Shown piece by piece: positions 54,559 through 64,000 of a DNA stretch of 64,000 nucleotides; within the stretch, counting starts at the first letter, position 1; each line of letters starts with the position of its first letter. Both the position numbers and the translations under genes were made by a program. Source of the DNA: Nitzschia sp. pyKryTriq1. Lineage: Eukaryota > Bacillariophyta > Bacillariophyceae > Bacillariales > Bacillariaceae. Below the pieces are notes generated by a model. It was given only the letters and a program-made list of their open reading frames with translations. It had not been told where the DNA came from and did no database searches. Where the stretch lies: positions 2,997,751 through 3,061,750 of the forward strand of contig OY101118.1 in assembly GCA_956465555.1 (NCBI GenBank), read 5' to 3'.

Positions 54559-55935
54559 TCAAATCGCCACCGATGCCATTATGATGGCGATTCCAATAGT
54601 GACAATGCCCAATCCTTGATATAACTTCCAGCGTGCTCCAGGGGTAGCCCCCTTCCATTCTCCCAGACCGATTGACCATACAATCCCTGTGATGACAGTC
54701 ATCATCATGAGAACCGGCCACGCCACACTGGCTGCCAAGTCGGACGGCAAATTGGTATTGGCATATCCGTAGAGATGAATATGGGCGACCCATGGTAGAG
54801 ATGTGGTCAAGATGACCAGTACATGTCGGTACCAAGGACACTGGTAGAGTCTTTTGAGAGAGATATCGGGTGGGTTACTGTAAATGCCGTAGATAATCGA
54901 GGGCGGGGCCCCCAAGGAAAACGCAAAGAGCCAAATGACAGAACTGGTACCACTGGGCGGTGTAGATCCAGGTCCTTGGGAGGAACCCGCAATGGCGATC
55001 ATTTCGTTGCCAAAGACAAAGGCAAATTGCAGCTGCGAGGCAAATATCCCAGCAATGACGCATACGGCGACCTTGTGAAACGTAGAAGGTCCGTCGTCGG
55101 TGTCGTTGTCGTCTCCACTAGTAGATTTGACAGTCAATGCTTTTTCGTCTGGAACACCGCCCGTCTCTTCCGGTTGTTCTTGGCGCGACAGAGCTGGCGG
55201 GGCCTCGGGCTGCTGCTCGCCTTCTTCTTCGTCGTCGTCTTCGACTTTTTGATTGTTCACAGCATCGGCCACTGCCGCTGCGATTTCGGACCCTTCCTCC
55301 GCGGTGGGAATGGACAAGGAGACAGTTGTATTATACATGGTGCGACGTCGTATCCGTTGTTCTCGTTCACTGGCATCTCGCAATTGTAAACTTTTGACGG
55401 AATACACCAACCCGATACAGCACACAACCAGACCACCCACCACGACCCCTCCGGCAGCCGTCCCAATCGCACCGTCGAGACATAACGGTAAAAAGGTACC
55501 GAGCACCATAATGACTCCCATGCACAAGTTCGTGCCTAATCCTACCCCCGCCACCTTGCAGGCCAGTCCAAATCCAATGCTTCCGCCACCCCATAAGATC
55601 GAAAAGAGGGACACCAATCCAATATCCAACGCTGACGTCTCTTGCACAATGTACTGGACCCGGGCCGGACCTCCGGCCCAATAGATACAAATGGGGATAT
55701 TGATGGCGGCGGCATATATCTGAAACAAGATCCATGCCAAATGGTAGGAGAGGTCCTTGCTATTCCCATTGCCATTGCCATTGCTATTGCTGTCTTTGTT
55801 GTTGTCTTTGAGGTTCCGACCCACGGCCAAGCCGTGCGTCGGAGAAAAGGAAGCATTCCAGGAACCGTTCAAAATCCCCGCAATCACCACGAGGAACAGG
55901 CCCAGTACAATGGCACCACTACCACTCAACGACAT
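54559..55935 (-). CDS. L-rhamnose/sugar-proton symporter family (RhaT-like) transporter
   Basis: Single exon, 458 residues. About ten hydrophobic segments. Family features: GILNGSWNASFSP near the N-terminus, then WILFQIYAAAINIPICIYW, a GIFASQLQFAFVFGNEM segment, GTSSVIWLFAFSLGAPP and a closing GEWKGATPG. RhaT proteins take up sugars or related small molecules with protons in bacteria; diatom homologues are uncharacterised. A long Glu/Pro-rich hydrophilic loop (VEDDDEEEGEQQPEAPP, about residues 230-285) splits the membrane halves. Confidence 0.72.
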   Translation of the reverse strand: MSLSGSGAIVLGLFLVVIAGILNGSWNASFSPTHGLAVGRNLKDNNKDSNSNGNGNGNSKDLSYHLAWILFQIYAAAINIPICIYWAGGPARVQYIVQETSALDIGLVSLFSILWGGGSIGFGLACKVAGVGLGTNLCMGVIMVLGTFLPLCLDGAIGTAAGGVVVGGLVVCCIGLVYSVKSLQLRDASEREQRIRRRTMYNTTVSLSIPTAEEGSEIAAAVADAVNNQKVEDDDEEEGEQQPEAPPALSRQEQPEETGGVPDEKALTVKSTSGDDNDTDDGPSTFHKVAVCVIAGIFASQLQFAFVFGNEMIAIAGSSQGPGSTPPSGTSSVIWLFAFSLGAPPSIIYGIYSNPPDISLKRLYQCPWYRHVLVILTTSLPWVAHIHLYGYANTNLPSDLAASVAWPVLMMMTVITGIVWSIGLGEWKGATPGARWKLYQGLGIVTIGIAIIMASVAI

Positions 55936-56587
55936 GCTTCCTACGTATTGTGATTTACAGACGGTATATTATGATGATACTGTACTACACACTCAAGTGC
56001 CGAGTGTCTATTATTATGGGAAAGGGAATAGACTACAAGTACCGGTACTGACAGTGTACATAGTAATGAAGTCTCTGCGTATGTTGCTCTCTTCTTTCTC
56101 GGTCGGTTATTGGTCGATATAATGCTGCGATGCGTGGTGCGATGCTGTGATGCCGCGCCAGATATATCATCGTCATTATTTTATTTTTTGAAGAAGGCCG
56201 CGGCGCGGCGATGCATGACGTGGAAAACGAAACACCAAAATAAAAACCAACTCCGACGACGACTCTGAAAATCGACTGACTGGACCTTTTTTTGGCGCGA
56301 AAAAAAGGCTGATGAGGGCGCTTCCCACTAAGAATGAGGACAGACTGACTGACTGACTGACGACGACGACGACTCCTCCTCCTCTCCCTCACTCATCAAC
56401 GTTTCGAGTTTTCGCGCTCTTGGACCTCGCACTTCATCACCAACTCGTCGTGACGACGATGACGACGACTTACTCACTCGTGACTCCTCCTAATACAGTA
56501 CCGTATCTCGGATCTCGGCGCGACATAGCACAGAAGAAAGATCTTCTTTTTTGCGACTCCCGAGACTGATGCGCATGATGTGATCTG
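55936..56587. other. Divergent intergenic region
   Basis: Between the RhaT-like and MATE genes, both promoters expected. Contains (GACT)n-like GACTGACTGACTGAC at 56344-56360, GAC/CGA repeats and CTC repeats. Confidence 0.45.
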
Positions 56588-59500
56588 ATGACAAGTCGTC
56601 AAGATTCGATGATGATCTTGATAATGATGATGAATACGGACAACGAACCGCACAAATCAAAAACTACAATCACAGTGACGACGTCAATGGCGACGATGGC
56701 TCATCGCGGCAACCGTTCCTCCATCTCCTTTCTGATACGGCGGCGGTTGTTCTTGTTGCGTTTCCTCGCTCTTGTTGCTGTTCTTGTTGGACGACGACGA
56801 AAACGACTCGTGGTGGTGCATGCACTGTTGACATCCGAACATAACCACATCGAGAATAAGAACTACGTTATGACGCGGCCGTCGCCATGTTTCCAATCTT
56901 CTTGCGTTCGAACAAGCAATCAACGCTCTTCCTTGTTAGTACAATCATGGAACACACAAACACAGTCCAAATCTAACCGGCCACCACGACAAAAAATCAG
57001 AAAGGTGCTGTCCTTGTTTCTTGCTATCCCCGACCACGAAAATCGTGCTCACGACCCCGACGACGTCGATCAAGACTTGAAATTGGTGAGATCCCATGCT
57101 ATTGGTGACCAACAGCAGGATGAGGGATGCAACAACGACTACTACGACGACGAAATAGTGACCAAAATTACCGTGGGACGAATTCTGAATTTTGCCATTC
57201 CCGCGATTGGAATATGGCTCTGTAGCCCGTTGCTTTCGGTCATTGACACTTCTGCCGTAGGGCTACTCAGCGGGACGGTGCAACAAGCTGCCCTCAATCC
57301 TGCCGTGGCAGTCACCGATTACTCGGGGCGTTGCATGGTACGAATTATATGGGTTCAATTTTGCACTTGTTCCATCTATAAATCGCTCATCCATCCGGAT
57401 CCAAAAATCCTCGGCTCACGATACTCACCACGTTGTTGGTTCTGGTTCTGTTTCTACTTCTACTAATACTTGCCCCAACAAAGTCTTTTCTCTATACTGC
57501 CACTACCAATTTGATCGCAGTTTCGTACGACAAGGACCACGGAAGGGATAAATCGTCGTCGTCGTTCTCCAGGAATACGCTTGTGGGGGCCCTTCGAGTT
57601 TCACTGCGCGTGGGTATTTGTATGTGTGGCTTTTTACTTGTGTTTGGAAATTTAATGCTACGCAATCTGATCGGCACGAGTACTAGTAATGGTGAGGCAC
57701 AAGAGGTCTTGTTGGCGGCTAGAAAGTACGTTTGGATTCGGGCACTCGGAATGCCAGCAGCGGCGATGATTGGAACAGCCCAAGCGGCTTGCCTTGGAAT
57801 GCGAGATACGAAAAGTCCGTTGTGGACGACCTTACTAGCCGCCTTGGTCAATTTGGTGGCAGATATTTTCTTGGTGCGACAGGATCATCCCTGGATTGGT
57901 GGAGTGGCAGGAGCGGCGTGGGCTACCATACTATCCCAATACGTGGCAGTGGCATTTTACTTGTAACAGTCTGAGAATCTCAAGGCGGCAAAAGTCTTGG
58001 TATCGCGTAGCAATGACAAGACCGAAAGTGGCAAGGATCCGTAGAAGACGAAAGTCGAAGAGTGGTCCTTGACGAGGCAGAAACAGTGACACTAGAGTAG
58101 TGTAACTAGTAGATGAAATGTAATCGAAGCTATCTCGTAAACTATCAACTAGTGCTCACAATGCAATCGAAAGATCAATGCAAAGCAAACAAACTGAAAG
58201 TCAAAAAGAATGATCTTGCGAGCCACTCTAGAAACTGATCGAGAGCTTGTCCGAACTCAACAAAGTGTGAACCAATGCTTCGGCAAGATCCAAATCTACG
58301 ATCAGAACTCTCAACGTGACGTCGTCCACCTGAATCCCGAGTAGGCTAATCATGAGTCAAAACATGATGCCGACACCCTCCCCTGATCGAGTAATCCGAT
58401 GATGACGAGATCAAGAAGAACTCGGGAGATAGTTGGGAGGACCATAGTGTCCCATCATGCGACGAGCATGACGAGCATGTAAAACCCAACCGAGAGCTTT
58501 GGTGAGATCATCACTGCAGTTGATGACGCCAGGAATATGGCGCATGGTGAGTTCACCGTTCTCCTTCCAGTCCTGAATAGCAAAATGTTGGATGTCGATA
58601 TGGCAGGAGCGTTCGGTAGGCTTTTGTGCGTTCACCATTTGGATCGCAGACTGATTATCTTCGTACATGGGCGTAGGACGGTCCTGGGGGTATCCCAATT
58701 CATGAAGAACGGCGCGGAGGTACTTGACCATCTTGCCAGCCGAAACAGCGAGAGCTTGTCCGAACTCAACAAAGTGTGAACCAATGCTTCGGCAAGATCC
58801 AAATCTACGATCAGAACTCTCAACGTGACGTCGTCCACCTGAATCCCGAGTAGGCTAATCATGAGTCAAAACATGATGCCGACAACTTGCAGTGGCTTGT
58901 CAATGGAAACGGTCTACTACCAGGAAAGAAGCTTGGGTTGACATTCCAAAATAGATTTCTCATCAATCAATCATCGTCTACTACCAGTCAACAATCGAAC
59001 ACGAACATGAGCACGACAACGCAGCCAAGCGAACAACGTCGACAAGGAGAAACCGTACGGGGGATATTGAGAAACCGAATGACGACTCGAGATTTATTCG
59101 TTAGAAGAAAGGACGAACCAAGCACTGCCAAAGATTTTGCGCCTTATGTGGTCCCCGTCACGACCACGCAAGTGGGAAGATGTTCCATCTACGCAGCAAT
59201 AGGGATTGTTGTGTCGGGAATGAATGTCGTGAATATGGCCGCCAACCAGATACTGACCGCCTTCCTTTACGCACTGATCCCGATTGCGGATTCATTGAGT
59301 CAGACGGCGCAAGCACTTCTTCCGCCTATCCTTTCGAAAGACCCGTCCTCTCCAGAGCATCACGATCATCTTCGACTGGCTTTGAAGAGCTTTTTACAGA
59401 CTGCTATTGGGTGTGGTATCGGCTTGGCTGTTTTTGTCGCGTCGATACCGCTGGTCGCAAAATGGACAATGACAACGGATCCGGCAGTCCAGAGTATTGT

Positions 59501-59843
59501 AAGCTCTGCCGTCCCGATACATGTCCTGATTTCTCTGTTTCATGGTGTCCTCTACGCTTCCGAGGGAATCCTACTTGCCTACAAGGATCTTGGATTTCTG
59601 GGGAAGATGTATGGAATATATTTTGCTGTGGTACCGGCGCTGATCTTGCAACTGCAACGGTATGGGTCACAACTTCGCCTGGAAACGGTGTGGTATGCAT
59701 TTGCGGCCTATCAGTTCTTCCGTATCAGCACTGCTGTATTTCTGGAATACCGCGTAATAGATCTTTCGCCAACTCCCGATCAAACAAATCGATTCACAAA
59801 AGTTTTAGCTTTCTTCGTCACTTTCCGTATTGCACTTTATTGA
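56588..59843 (+). CDS. MATE-family efflux transporter, interrupted by a copia insertion
   Basis: Exon 1 56588-57337, intron 57338-57483 (146 bp), exon 2 57484-57963, then after the insertion 58890-59843. A basic, hydrophobic N-terminus of about 200 residues could be a plastid or membrane presequence. The MATE body begins VGRILNFAIPAIGIW and includes NPAVAVTDY, SFLYTATTNLIAV, then WIRALGMPAAAMIGTAQAACLGMRDTKSPLW, LVNLVADIFLV, MAANQILTAFLYALIPIADSLSQTAQALL and AKWTM. The element at 57964-58884 sits between codons, and the reading frame continues without loss on the far side (FYL then QWLVNG), so the empty allele would code a 727-residue protein. As read here the frame meets a stop just inside the insertion. 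Other alleles or a spliced transcript may still be functional. Confidence 0.78.
58240..58375 (-). repeat. LTR-derived direct repeat, copy 1
   Basis: 136 bp identical by eye to 58749-58884, part of the copia element. No other copy in the window. Confidence 0.85.
58749..58884 (-). repeat. LTR-derived direct repeat, copy 2
   Basis: Identical 136-bp partner at the other end of the copia element, next to the ACTTG duplication. Confidence 0.85.
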
Positions 59844-60070
59844 AAACAGTCCAGTCTACATCGTACATATCACTCCTATGTAACGTAACCTATCTTTAGT
59901 CAGGTGTCGTTCCAACATCTTTCTCAGTACTACATCTCCACACATCACATGAACATCAAATGAAAGAATAAATGAAAGGGAATGGTCGGCGGTCGCAACC
60001 AAAAGAAGAAGAAACCGCCGCCGCACTCAACCTTTTTTCGACTCCGTGAAAACAATCATTTTGCAGCTTG

Positions 60071-63000
60071 TTAGACATCCACTTCTTCCTTGTCGATGGG
60101 GTTCGACTTCAATTCCTTGGTCATTTGGACAAGGATTTGGGGCCACATGAAGCAAGAGAGCATGTAGTCGGCAATCATGTTGCCGTCAAGGCCAAAACGG
60201 GCTCGGAAGTTCACTATTGTGTCAAACAGAATGTGTTGCAAGTAATAACAAGCATAATAACAAGCATAAAACGTATGGGTGAGTCAGTGGATGATCGGAC
60301 GGACACATTCTTGATCCTCAACAATGGCGTAGGATGATTCTTGACTGACTGATACTTACTTCGAAGCGAGGAGAGAATGCATCCGTTGAAAAGGAAAATG
60401 CACCAAGCAAATCCACGCAGTCCACGGGAAACTGCACCCATGCAGGCAAAGAGAACGACCCAGCTGATAAACAGAACTCCATAAATCCCAGCTCCGACCA
60501 TATTGCCAGTCTTTTCCGACGCCTTGGGAGAAAACTTGCTGTAGATTTCGTACAAGGGAATACACGGAAGAAGAGTCGCCACGAGGAAATCGAGCATTTC
60601 TTGGCCGGTGGGAAGGGGCATCGATTCCTGACGGACGGGGTGGACACTTCCACAAGACACAAGGTACTCGAAAATGTTGAAGACTCCTCCAAAGATGGGC
60701 ATATTGAAGATCTTGCAATTCTTGTAATCGGTTTGAAGGTCGGTTTCCTTATCTTCCTTATCATTGGTCTCGGCACGGATACACATTCGATAGATGGAAA
60801 TGCACATGAGCGTCAACATGGCAGTAAAAGGGAGACCGGAAAGAATGGATGCCGCTTGGAGAGCGCGAAGGGCTTGACTTCCTCCTGCCACCAACAACGC
60901 CGTCGCGACAGCACCCTCGGTAAAGGCCCAGAAGATTCGTTGTATCCAGTGCGTTTCTTCGAATCCATTGGAAGCGAGGTTGTCCACAATCAAGGATCCC
61001 GAGTCGGACGAGGTAATAAAGTAGATGGCAAGAGTGAAGAGGGACAACCAGCACAAGAAGGGCCCGAACCCAGTTTCAAAGTCAAGTGGGTAGGAGAAGG
61101 AATTCAAGACGTTGAACCAAGCAAAGTCGGACTCGGCTAGAAACAGTAAGTACGAAGCGAAAGGTAAGAAATGCGAGTTTTGCCCAGTAAATCAGCAAAC
61201 AAACAAATGAATGAATGGATGATTCACGACGTACCTGAGTTGAATTTGCAGACAGGTGTGACACCCACCAACGTGTTGGTGAAGACCACTTCCCCGTCCA
61301 CAATGTAGTCTTGCTGCGGAACATCGTAACAGTATGTGGATCCCTCGGCCAAAAAGTATTCGGTGCTGTTATAGAATGTTTGACCAATCACTTCCAATTC
61401 CTTGGCTTGACGAGCTTGACGGATGCCAGCTCCTCCAAAGACACAGAACCAGAGAATGGTGTATCCGAGAGGGGCCAAGTAAGAATAAAAGATGACGGAA
61501 CCAATTGTGCGTCCCTTGGAGATGCGAGCAATAAAGAGACCGACGAATGCAGCCCACGCGACCCACCAACCAATGTAAAAGATAGTCCAGGCATCCATCC
61601 ACCAGGTAGCCCCTGAACCGCCGTCGGTGGAACGTCCTTCGCCCTCTTTGAGTTGTGCCCAAGCATCCGTGTGAAAGTTGAGCAGCAAGATAGACCATTG
61701 GAAGTAGTATCCGATTTCCTGTGAATAGAACGAAGAAGGAGTGTGTATGTGTGAGTTGGTGCAACCCAACACATGTTGTCCGTGTGAGTCAGTGAAGCGA
61801 AAAGATCGACGATGGGATTCAGTGAAGCCTCATTCATTCATCATTCATCATCGGTGGGAGTCAAACATCATATCCATACGAAATCAAATCATGCAGATGA
61901 GTCGAGTGAGTCCGTCCTGCCGACTGGATGTAAATAGATAACGGTAGTATAGTATCTTCCGTTGTCATCTCCACCTCTCCACCATGATGATCTTACTACA
62001 GCAGTAATAGCGGCAGTTCCAATATACCACACCCCCATGAACGAATGCAAACAATCGACGATGATTCATCCAAAATACAGTAAGCACTCGTAGTACATAC
62101 CTGCACAATCAAGTTCAACAAAAAGTTTGTCTTTTCCAAAACAAAGACGAGCGTCAACAAAACCATACCCAATCCAAATCCGAGTTGTGAGAGGTACTTG
62201 ATTCCAACGTTCAAACCAGAAACGACCGAGACGGTAGCCACACAGGTAATGACCCAGATGGAGACCACGTGCACTGTTTGTGTCTTTTCCGAAGTCAAAT
62301 CCGCATCGACCGCTCCGACATATTCCAAGCCCGCGGCTAGTTGAAAGGCGCCCAGACCCAGAGAGGTACAGACACCCGCGACCGTCGTAACGATGGTGAA
62401 TCCGTCAATCACGTCGCCAATCCATCCCCAAGTGTACTCTCCCAAGAGTGGGTAAAAGCAAGATCGCAGAGTAAATGGCAAGTTGAAACGGAATCCCGCC
62501 AAACCAGCGCACAAGGCGACGACCAAGTACTGAGACCACCCAGTGAGTCCCCAATGAAAGATTGTGAGATTGATAGCGAACATGTCCACCTCATCTTCGC
62601 CGCGATATCCGGGCTGAACGAACCAGTGCGAGGCTTGGTGCCACAAGGGCTCCGAGACTCCGTAGAAAAAGAGACCGACACCGATACCGGCCGAGAAGAG
62701 CATTGCAAAGTAGGTAAGGTCGTCAAACTCTGGTTCGGAATCCTTGGGGCCGAGTCGGATCTTTCCAAAGCGAAAGGCCACCCAAATCATAAAGAACTGT
62801 GATCATGGTGTGTTGCACACGCACGCGTACAGTACAGAACAGTACAGTGCAGCACAGGAATGTGTTAGCATGAAGAATGAGTGTGTACGCTCTTCGTCGA
62901 TGATCTTTTTCTTTTCTCACCATAAAGAGAGGGTTTGTTCCGACATAAAACCAAGTAAAGACTTCCGTCACAGTGGCCTTCCAGGCGATGATAGTGTCGC

Positions 63001-63289
63001 TGGCTTCGGCGGGAGCCACCATACACCAGATGGCGAGACCCCAGAGGATGACAATCGCAAAGAGACTGGCAAAGGGGTTGAAGCGCATCTGCGAGCCGCC
63101 CGGAAGTTGAATCACCACTTCGCGCATGTTGAACTGCTCATGGTGATGCACCTTTTCTTCAAAGGTGCTGGGCCTGCCCGCCGCAGTGCCCGTGTCCTTT
63201 TTGACGAGATCGGGTTCGTCGGCGCTGTTGCTCTCGCCATCGTCGGAGATTTCAATCTGCTTGGCGTCTTTCGTTTCGACTTCCGCCAT
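60071..63289 (-). CDS. BCCT-family transporter (betaine/choline/carnitine type)
   Basis: Five exons, 63289-62921, 62796-62101, 61718-61235, 61136-60360, 60213-60071; total 822 residues in frame. Introns 124, 382, 98 and 146 bp. The fourth intron's acceptor is ambiguous between 60213 and 60201, both in frame. Twelve-helix BCCT fold: FASLFAIVILWGLAIW first, then MLFSAGIGVGLFFYGVSEPLWH, FHWGLTGWSQYLVVALCAGLAGF, and the family signature WTIFYIGWWVAWAAFVGLFIARISKGRT. Late YFITSSDSGSLIVDNLA is also typical. BCCTs move quaternary ammonium or sulfonium osmolytes; in diatoms glycine betaine or DMSP are candidate cargo. A charged N-terminal tail precedes the first helix. Confidence 0.88.
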
Positions 63290-63721
63290 GATGATGGTTA
63301 TGCTGGCGGTGGTTAGAAGACAATGCCTTTTATCGGATCACGTGATGATGATATTCTTCAGGATATAGGATATCGGCGGTCGGCTCAGAGCGAACCATAA
63401 GGTATGTGGTTCTCGGATCGGGCTCCGTTTGTGTGATGGTGTCAAAGAGTTTGTTTGTCTGCGAAAAGTTGGCAGCCGGTGTCACTCCATTCTCGAAAGA
63501 ACTCGTTTGTTTTATTGGCGGTCATTATTTCTTCCTTCGACCGGATGGCTGGGTTACGTTGGACCTTGCGTAGAGAATGTACCAAAACCACGGACGACTG
63601 CCTCTTTGACTTGGCCGGCGTGTGCGATTGCGCGTGGCGCCAAGCAAGAGGGCTACTCGTACCGCTACCTGGTACCTGGGACACCCGGCATTGAGAAATT
63701 TTGGCAGTCAAAATTTTACGG
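63290..63721. other. Right-edge spacer upstream of BCCT gene
   Basis: BCCT promoter side. No gene supported; short open frames on both strands look accidental. Confidence 0.4.
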
Positions 63722-63981
63722 CCCCTTAAGAAGCCGGAAGGGCAATAATTGCTAAAATTGCCATTTTTGCATTTAATTGCTTTGGCGATAATGACAACTT
63801 TTTATTAATTGCTATTTTTGCAATTAATTGCTTGGGCAATAATGGCAACTTTTTATTTGTTGCCCTTTTTGCATTTAATTGCTTTGGCAATAATGGCAAC
63901 TTTTTATTTATTGCCCTTTTTGCATTTAATTGCTTTGGCAATAATAGCAAAATTCGCAATTCGCTTTCCACGCTAAGGGGT
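63722..63981. repeat. 51-bp minisatellite flanked by short CCCCTTA inverted repeats
   Basis: Units start CATTTAATTGCTTTGGC; copies at 63770-63820, 63821-63871 and 63872-63922, and a partial at 63923-63960, with few differences. Each also contains GGCAATAATGGCAACTTTTTATT. CCCCTTAA at about 63722-63729 and CTAAGGGG at about 63973-63980 form short flanking inverted repeats. Fifty-one bp is a multiple of three, so a repeated Lys/Leu/Pro frame runs through on the minus strand; I do not call it a gene. Confidence 0.8.
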
Positions 63982-64000
63982 CAGACCTCGTTCTAGGATT

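Larger units (their letters stand above)
57964..58884 (-). mobile_element. Ty1/copia LTR retrotransposon remnant inside the MATE gene
   Basis: Oriented on the minus strand. Flanked by a 5-bp target-site duplication, ACTTG, at 57959-57963 and 58885-58889. LTR-derived sequence at 57964-58375 and 58749-58884 shares an identical 136-bp block (58240-58375 and 58749-58884), beginning TGTCGGCATC on the minus strand. Between them only the RNase H end of pol is visible (58411-58731, with YEDNQSAIQM and HIPG). The copy is broken and lacks most of its interior. Identical repeats and a clean duplication point to a young insertion. Confidence 0.85.

Noticed and set aside
54823-55389. Plus-strand frame over the RhaT-like gene
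   Set aside because: Shadow of the minus-strand transporter, whose membrane segments are convincing.
60601-61140. Plus-strand open frame opposite the BCCT gene
   Set aside because: Antisense to a well-supported exon; no family signature.
63726-63971. Minus-strand open frame in the minisatellite
   Set aside because: Periodic because the 51-bp unit is a multiple of three; low complexity, no start context or family.
1-64000. tRNA, rRNA and snRNA genes
   Set aside because: I looked for B-box-like and conserved rRNA strings in spacers and found none I could support; a covariance-model search would settle it.

Overview
The window looks like nuclear DNA from a diatom, probably a raphid pennate species; I cannot name the genus. 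Evidence: dense, mostly single-exon or intron-poor genes on both strands; short introns of about 90-150 bp (one of 382 bp); N-termini with a signal peptide followed by F or W, the diatom plastid-targeting pattern; and families expanded in diatoms (heat-shock-factor DNA-binding domains, DUF6824 proteins, helicase-associated-domain proteins, a secreted GH16 beta-glucanase). Intergenic DNA is full of short GTAC/TACCGGTA palindromes and CTAGTAG-like strings.

Layout. 1-8.9 kb: ClpC-type AAA+ chaperone (enters from the left edge), pterin carbinolamine dehydratase, a three-exon GH16 glucanase with a likely GPI tail, and a DEAD-box helicase. 9.9-16.7 kb: plastid bestrophin-like channel, a DMT-superfamily carrier, and a G-protein-coupled-receptor-kinase-like protein with split RGS-homology segments and a CaaX prenylation box. 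18-25 kb: CRAL-TRIO/DUF6824 protein, small membrane protein, proteasome subunit RPN12, METTL21-type methyltransferase. 25.5 kb: a foldback element that could form an 80-bp hairpin. 26-31 kb: two inverted helicase-associated-domain paralogues flanking a carbonyl-reductase-like SDR whose intron appears to use a GC donor. 32-38.5 kb: peptide deformylase, an HSF, a duplicated repeat block, a plastid PDZ-like protein and a TMEM164 homologue. 38.8-42 kb: a secreted multidomain protein with calcium-binding DxDxDG repeats, an AMOP domain, a small Cys module and a VanY/M15 D,D-carboxypeptidase. 43.8-44.03 kb: a cluster of five adjacent hairpins inside or next to an outer inverted repeat. 44-49.5 kb: class II amidotransferase (YafJ/EgtC-like), gamma-tocopherol methyltransferase VTE4, a SAYSD1 homologue and a Cys-rich surface protein. 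50-56 kb: truncated-globin-like protein, two proteins without known function and a RhaT-family transporter. 56.5-60 kb: a MATE transporter gene split by a recent Ty1/copia insertion with a 5-bp target-site duplication. 60-63.3 kb: a five-exon BCCT transporter. The right edge holds a 51-bp minisatellite.

There is no operon logic, but two themes recur. Several products are plastid-directed (bestrophin, PDZ protein, VTE4, the amidotransferase, perhaps the helicase). Several others work at the cell surface or outside (GH16, the VanY protein, the Cys-rich protein, transporters). The best candidate for a little-described system is the secreted VanY/AMOP/calcium-repeat protein, a plausible enzyme against bacterial peptidoglycan. 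The prenylated GRK-like kinase, the hairpin cluster and the copia-split MATE allele come next. Intron-exon junctions were placed by eye using splice consensus, frame continuity and family alignment from memory; no database search was run.
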